Positions 58,367-64,000 of a stretch of 64,000 nt of DNA are shown here, one piece after another. Source of the DNA: Trochalopteron elliotii (Eukaryota > Chordata > Aves > Passeriformes > Leiothrichidae); the NCBI GenBank assembly GCA_024734555.1, contig JANPWX010000452.1, positions 850,223-914,222 of the forward strand, in the 5' to 3' direction. The notes beneath the pieces are model-generated. The model had not been told where the DNA came from. It saw only the letters and a list, made by a program, of their open reading frames with translations, and searched no databases. Made by a program: the position numbers and the translations under genes. The first letter of the stretch is position 1. Every line of letters starts with the position of its first letter.

Positions 58367-61300
58367 TGTTTTGCAATTGTAAGAAGTGAAGATCCTGCCC
58401 AGGGAAAGGCTCAGAAGGAGCTTTCACCACTGAATTGCAGCTCTCCAGCAGGGAGTTGAAGTGCTTTTCAGGGAGGGATGGCATTATTACTATTATCAGC
58501 AGAGTCTAAATGACATTTTCTGCCTCCGTGACCCCCAGTGAGTGGGACTGAATCTCTGATGTGGGTTCTGCTCTGCCCAGAGAAGAACCAACAGGTAGCA
58601 GGAGCCAGGGGCACTGAGCACTGAAGTCCTTTGACTGCACAGCGAGGACCAGGTTTTGTACCAGCACCAGGGGCAGGGTATGGGCTCCTTGACACCTCCC
58701 TGGACACAGAAATGTCACTCGAGGTGTCCTCCCTGCTCCTGTGCCATGGCTGCAGCATCACCCCTGCTGCACCCACAGCCCCTGCAAGGAGGATCTGCAT
58801 GGGGGGCTCTCCCCAGGGATGTGCTAAAGCCTTGGGGAGGGCCACAGCTCCCAGTCCCCTCCAAGAACAAAAGGTGCAATGTGGCAGAGGTGAGATGCCC
58901 ATCTGGATACTGTGGCTGGGGATGGGGTGAGAACCCAGCTGGTGTGGGCCACCGCACTGCAAAATCCCCCTTGTCTCCATGCCACAGTGTGGGGTGATGG
59001 CACAGTGGGCACAGGTGTCCAGGCCTCCCTTGGCCACAGCCTCCTGCCCCACGGGGTGTGCAGGGAGTCTCCAAAGTGAGAGCACTGGATATGCTCAGGC
59101 CTGTTCCCACAGCCCCAGAGAAGATCCCATGAATTTCACAGATATGTCCATGGGTTGTGTTGCAGTGAAGCGACGCTGCCACACTCACCCCTCACACAGC
59201 CAGGGTGGGAAAGGGCATTACTGTGAGAGGACACACTGTGTGTCCCCACTGCTGTGGCTGCTTGGATGTCACAAGTGCTGTCCCCAGGAGTGGGAGATTG
59301 TGCATCTCGGAGACTGGAGACCCTCCAAAATATGGGACTTCACTTTGGCATGGCCCCAAACTGAGAGGCCCAGAGGGATGGAGCTGCATGATCAGGAGGC
59401 CCAGAGCATCAGAGGTCTTGGCCCAAGGCATTTGCATCTCCTCCTTGTGAATAATTGTGCATCTCCTGACAAAGCAGCACGTTCCTGTGCCTGCAGCTGC
59501 GTGGCAGCTGTGGTGACATGCGTGGAGGGGCTTCTGACGTGACCGGCGTTATTAACGCAGGGTTTCCCGCGGGGGTTTTCCGACTGCCTTGGCAGCAGCA
59601 GAGACGAGGGAACAGCTCCTCAGGGATGGCGACAGGTGGTGAGAACAGATCCTGTCTGTCACTGTGGCAGCTGGCAGCAAGCCTTCCAGTTCTGGGGAGA
59701 AATCCCCTTCCTTTTGGCCATGGTGCAGGGGGTGCTGTGCACAGCGAAGCAGCAGCAGGTCACCAGGAGGGGTGTACTGGCATCCCCTGGTCTGTGTGCC
59801 ATTACTCACCTCCTGAAGCAGCTCTCCTGGTGATGCTGTGCACAGACAGGTTTGATAAATACTTGTAATCATCCATTTTGATGCTCTCATCATTTCCAGT
59901 GAATTACTCTGGCTCAGACCAAACTCTAGCTCCTCTCTCCCTTTATGTACTCCACTCTGTACAGTATGAGACCAATCTCTAGCAAAGCATACACTGGATT
60001 TGGCAAATATCAGGCTGCAAGTAGACAACAGAAATGGCTTTGTTTGATGCCTCTTCCCTCTACTAGCCTTTCCCAAAAGGCTACTACTTTCCCAAAGCCC
60101 AGAAAATTGGCATGAGATGGTCTTTAGTTGGGATGTGGGCTTCCTGACAGGGTAACCATGGCCTCCTTCCCAACCTGGACAGGGCTGGCTCTTGCAGCTC
60201 CTCCTGGTGCTCTGACACTTGTCCTTTGCCCCCAGAGCCACTGGACCAGTTTGGAGCAGCCCTGCCTGGAACAGTCCCGCATCATTTGACAACTTGGGAA
60301 ACAGAGTTATAAATAGTAACAAAAACAGCAACTGCAACAAAAGCATTTCCCATTTCATCGTGCCTTCAGACCTTCCCTGGGCACCCTCAGCACAACCCTG
60401 AGTGCCCTGTGGCCCCAGCTTTCCATAGCTGGTGCAGCACTGGATGATGCATAGTCCCTGCTGTGTATGCCCCAGAGTTTGGTGTGTCCTGTCTGAAATG
60501 CAAGAAGCTCTGATGCTGTGTGCACTGCCTTGCCCAGAGAGCTGGCTGCTGCCTGGGGTGCAGGGGGCAGCTCTGTCCCACCTCATCACCCTAAGAGAGG
60601 GGCTGACAGCACAGGATGCCGGTAGTACATGTCAATTTGGATGAAGGATAAGAAGAAGAGAGAGAAATTGATTATGTCTTGGGATTAGCTCTGTCGATGC
60701 ATTAAAACCCCTTCCCCCCCGCCTACTGTTTAGGTACAGAAGAGAGGGCAAACCTTCTGGGATGGGTTTGTAGAGGAAGGGAGCTGGTGTCTTCCCTGAC
60801 CTTCATCTCCTCCTGAGTGAAATTGTGGATGGGTCTTGTTATCCCCAGATCTAGAAGCCAAAGAGAGGGAAACCTGCCAGAGAAATGAATACTGCAAGCT
60901 GCAGCAATGCACTTGCTTATAAATCAGAGAGGAACAAAGCTGGGCATAATTACTCGTGCTTTTGACAGACAGTGGTAAATCAGGTCAGCAGTAGATGGTG
61001 TCTCCATTCACTTCTTTAGGTTTTAACTGCGATATTTTTAGGGGATCATAGGTTTTTGCAAATCTCGGGGTTGGAAATGGACATATCTTATGAAAAAAAA
61101 ATCCTGATTTGTATTTATATAGTGCTGATTGATACTAGGAAAACTTATTCTTTCACTGTCACAATGGAATGTAATATTCTGTATTTTTATAAAACTTTCA
61201 AGAGTTTTTTGCAAGGCAAAGGAATATTGTACCAAGCAATCTGGGTTCCTTCAAACACTGTCAGGGCCACACTGGAGGGAGAACACAGCTGCCTTCCTTG

Positions 61301-63723
61301 CTGCTGTCAGGAGGAGGTTTTCTTCTTCTCCCTCCCAGACATGGTCTGCTTGCAGTTTGCCAGCAAAATATGCATTTGCAAATGTCCCCTGGCACATTAT
61401 CCATTTACCAAGTACGTATCCATCACTTGAGTCATCTCCATGACTAACATCCCTCACTCTGTTGCACACAAGAGTCAAGGGAAATCCAAGTTAAAGCAAA
61501 CTAATTAATAGCCTGAGACAGGATGGTGTTGCAGGGAGCCTTTTCAGCCCCCTCTTGCCAGATTATGTCTGTATTGGAGCAAACCATAAGGAATATTTGT
61601 CCTCCCCAGAGGCAGGATTTGCTGTGGTTTTCAGAAGGGGAAGTGTCAACAAAAGACAATCCCATTTGTGCTGGTAACTTGTGTCTGCTGAGTGATGGAT
61701 TTTTCCTGTTGGTGATGGATCCCGTATAAGATTCATAAAAACCAGGGCTTGAGAAAACCCATGTATGCTCCTGATTAACAATCCATAGAGGAACTTGTTA
61801 AAAAAAATAGGTTGAATTCGATGGTAGAAGACAGTTAAAATAGCAATGAGGAGTGTGTTGGAGATTGAGGTCAGGCAGATCAGAAGAGCACCCAGAGTGT
61901 ACTGGATGATGCTATTCAGAAATTTCTTTTGGTCCTGCCTGACTGGGGCTGGGCACAAGGAGGTGATGTGACAGGCTGTCTTCTGGCCAGCCGGGTGAAC
62001 TTCATCCATTTACTTCTACACTCCCCTATCCTTGTTTTTGTTGTTTTTAAATGATGTGAAGAATTAGTGTCCCGCTGTGTTCCTGAGCTGCAGTCAAACA
62101 TAAAGGGTGAAAAGGACATCCCATCCACTGTCAGAAAATCCTGGCTTGCATTTTTGCTCTGGTGAGGAGCCCTGGAGGTGATCACAGTGCTGACTGTGCA
62201 CCTACAGCTCCTGTCTCATACAAAGGAGCCCCACTTCCAAAATTATCTGCCTGTCCTTCCACACAGGGCCCAGTACCAGTGCAGTAAGTCTGTCTGCCTT
62301 TCATCCAGTTAAGTAACACTGGTTTCTGCTGTTTGGCCTCACTGGGAAGGCAGCACAATGTCAGATCTGATTCCTCCCCATCAGGAGTTACTGCTCACAC
62401 ACGGGACACACAGGCTCTGTGGAAGGTTGGTCAGACACAGCACCTGCAGCCCAAAACGGCCATGGGTTTTTATTCTAAGTAGCAGAAATCAGAGCAGTGG
62501 AAAGGGGGGATGCAAGGAGCTGACATGTCCCACTGACCAGTGGTGCTGGCTGCAGCTGCCCCATCCCATCAGTCAGGCCCATCTCGGCTGCCCGCATTGC
62601 GCCCACAGCGGGATCTGGAGCACCAGCGTGGCTGCAGTTATTTTAGGATGATGCCAGCTTGCATTAGACTTCTGTAAGTGGTGTTATTTAACATGCTGTG
62701 CACAAGGGTGAGAACTGGCCAAATTGGGGAGCCCTGGCCCGAGGTTTTCAAAGTCATCCTGACTCCGATATTCCCTTGGGATGAGGAGGTTTGCTGGTTC
62801 AGATGTCTCTGCAGACACACAGGCATGTTTAACATGAATGCAAAAATTCAGGAATAAGCCAGTAAAAATGTCTCATCATGGATAAATTAAAATCAGAAGG
62901 AAAGGCATTAATGGGGAGGGGCAGATTAGCTGGGCAGAGAAATGAGCAGATAATCAGGCAGAGTCATTTCACCTCCAGCAGAGTGTGTGCATCCATCTGC
63001 GATGAACATTAAACATAAAAAGGCTTTTGGGAAAGAGGTTGGAGGAGGTCTTGAGAGGCAACATGCTTCTCCAGAGCAAATGGAGATGACAAAAAGAGAG
63101 AAGTGCTGGGAATTCTGGGAGAATACCTATTTGCTTCAATCCAGCTTACCTCTTTCCTTCCTTTCTCTTTCCTCTTGTGGTGTGGCACTCGGGATTGGCC
63201 CCACTTAGTCACCCTTAGCAGATAAATAAAAGTACAGGGGAAAGATGCACAGAGGGCAATTTTAGACATTTTTCATATTTAGGCTGTGAATATCATTGGA
63301 AAGGTGATTTGTTACATCCCAATTTTTCACATCACTACAGAATTCTCTTCACCGAGAGATAAAGGCAGTTATGGATGAAACACCAGCTTGAAAAGGCTGG
63401 ACTTGTTTGGATTCCTACAGGCAATCAAACCTTGAATTTGAGTTTGGTGAAAGAAAGGCATCCCTCCAAGGTCCCAAAGGTTAATAGTTTGAAAGTATTA
63501 TTCCCTTTGCAAAACAAAGTTCTTCTTAATCAAAGACAGGTAAGCCAGAACTAGCTGTGAAGAATACCTGTAGTCTGAGAATTGGAGGGAGTGAGATTTT
63601 AGGGCCTCCCTCCCATGACGGCAGCACTGGCCCATGGGCACCACAGGCAGTCTGGTGACACAGGCCACTGTGTGGCTTTCCTCTGACTTCACCCTGCTCT
63701 TCTGTGTGTGTTCTGTCTTAAAG

Positions 63724-63903
63724 CAACCACACAACATCCTGCAGAAGCGCCTGATGGAGACAAATTTATCCAAGTTCCGAGGCAGCCGAGGCAGCTGGAC
63801 TCCGAAGGGAGATCTCTCCTCACAGACCAACAAGCTGAACCAAACCAAACTGGACAGCTCAGGAAAAACAGAAGATGAAGAGCTCATAGTGGTGAGCTGT
63901 CAG
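63724..63903 (+). CDS. NRIP3: NRIP3 exon 2
   Basis: Residues 59-118: QPHNILQKRLMETNLSKF, a variable Ser/Gly stretch, TNKLNQTKLD and an acidic end before LIVVSCQ. Phase 0 at both ends, 180 nt, donor GTAGGA. The variable middle is a few residues longer than the human segment as recalled. The aspartic-protease-like region would follow in the next exon, outside the window. Confidence 0.94.
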
Positions 63904-64000
63904 GTAGGAGTCCCTCCACAGCTTTTTGTGTTTTTTTTTTCTGCAGATTTTATTTCCAGCAGTCTCAGGCTGTACTCTCATTCTCCACATTCCCCAGTCA
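63904..64000 (+). other. NRIP3: start of NRIP3 intron 2
   Basis: Only the first 97 bases are visible. They include a T run at 63931-63941; the gene continues off the end. Confidence 0.85.

Larger units (their letters stand above)
57407..63723 (+). other. NRIP3: NRIP3 intron 1
   Basis: 6.3 kb. It contains a T-rich low-complexity tract (57646-57680), a perfect 14-bp tandem duplication (58339-58366), a GC-richer central part (58460-60600) with long overlapping open frames on both strands, and a minus-strand open frame with hydrophobic segments (61563-62009). No recognised exon or mobile element. Confidence 0.75.

Noticed and set aside
58468..59542. several overlapping open frames of 150-205 codons on both strands in NRIP3 intron 1
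   Set aside because: Mutually overlapping in different frames and strands, without recognisable domains or a splice-linked context; a composition effect.

Overview
The window is vertebrate genomic DNA, almost certainly from a bird. Coding sequence is split into short GT-AG exons with introns of about 0.3-7.5 kb, and the interspersed repeats include fragments that read as avian CR1 LINEs plus an antisense LTR-like segment of a kind found in songbird genomes. There is one assembly gap (394 N, 5654-6047). Bacterial-type features (operons, CRISPR arrays, riboswitches) are absent, and I found no tRNA or rRNA.

Layout. 1-5653: AT-rich non-coding DNA that may start with the 3' untranslated end of an upstream gene (canonical poly(A) signal at 2012). 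5654-6260: the gap and the CpG-rich sequence beside it, the likely promoter and first exon of SCUBE2. 8097-42025 (+): 21 coding exons of SCUBE2, a secreted or cell-surface glycoprotein. They encode nine EGF-like domains, a spacer, two Cys-rich repeats, a CUB domain split over two exons and the conserved C-terminus, about 926 residues in all. 42026-about 45320: probable 3' UTR with two candidate poly(A) signals. 45320-56740: intergenic DNA with a CpG-rich patch holding a CTCF-like motif and an inverted GATA palindrome. 56740-63903 (+): CpG-rich TATA promoter and first two coding exons of NRIP3, which runs out of the window.

The same-strand order SCUBE2 then NRIP3 matches human 11p15 and supports both names. 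The two genes are neighbours with no evident shared pathway: SCUBE2 helps release lipid-modified Hedgehog from cells, while NRIP3 is an intracellular protein with a retropepsin-like fold encoded by later exons.

The points most worth checking are these: SCUBE2 exon 1 (signal peptide) is not in the sequence and probably lies in the gap; the exon for the first of the three expected Cys-rich repeats could not be found although flanking phases allow clean skipping; an optional-looking spacer exon has a CTGT microsatellite as its polypyrimidine tract; the CUB intron carries an antisense LTR-like insertion; and several hairpins and palindromes lie in non-coding DNA. I see no convincing new gene system. 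The long antisense open frames look like compositional artefacts, with one or two worth an expression check.
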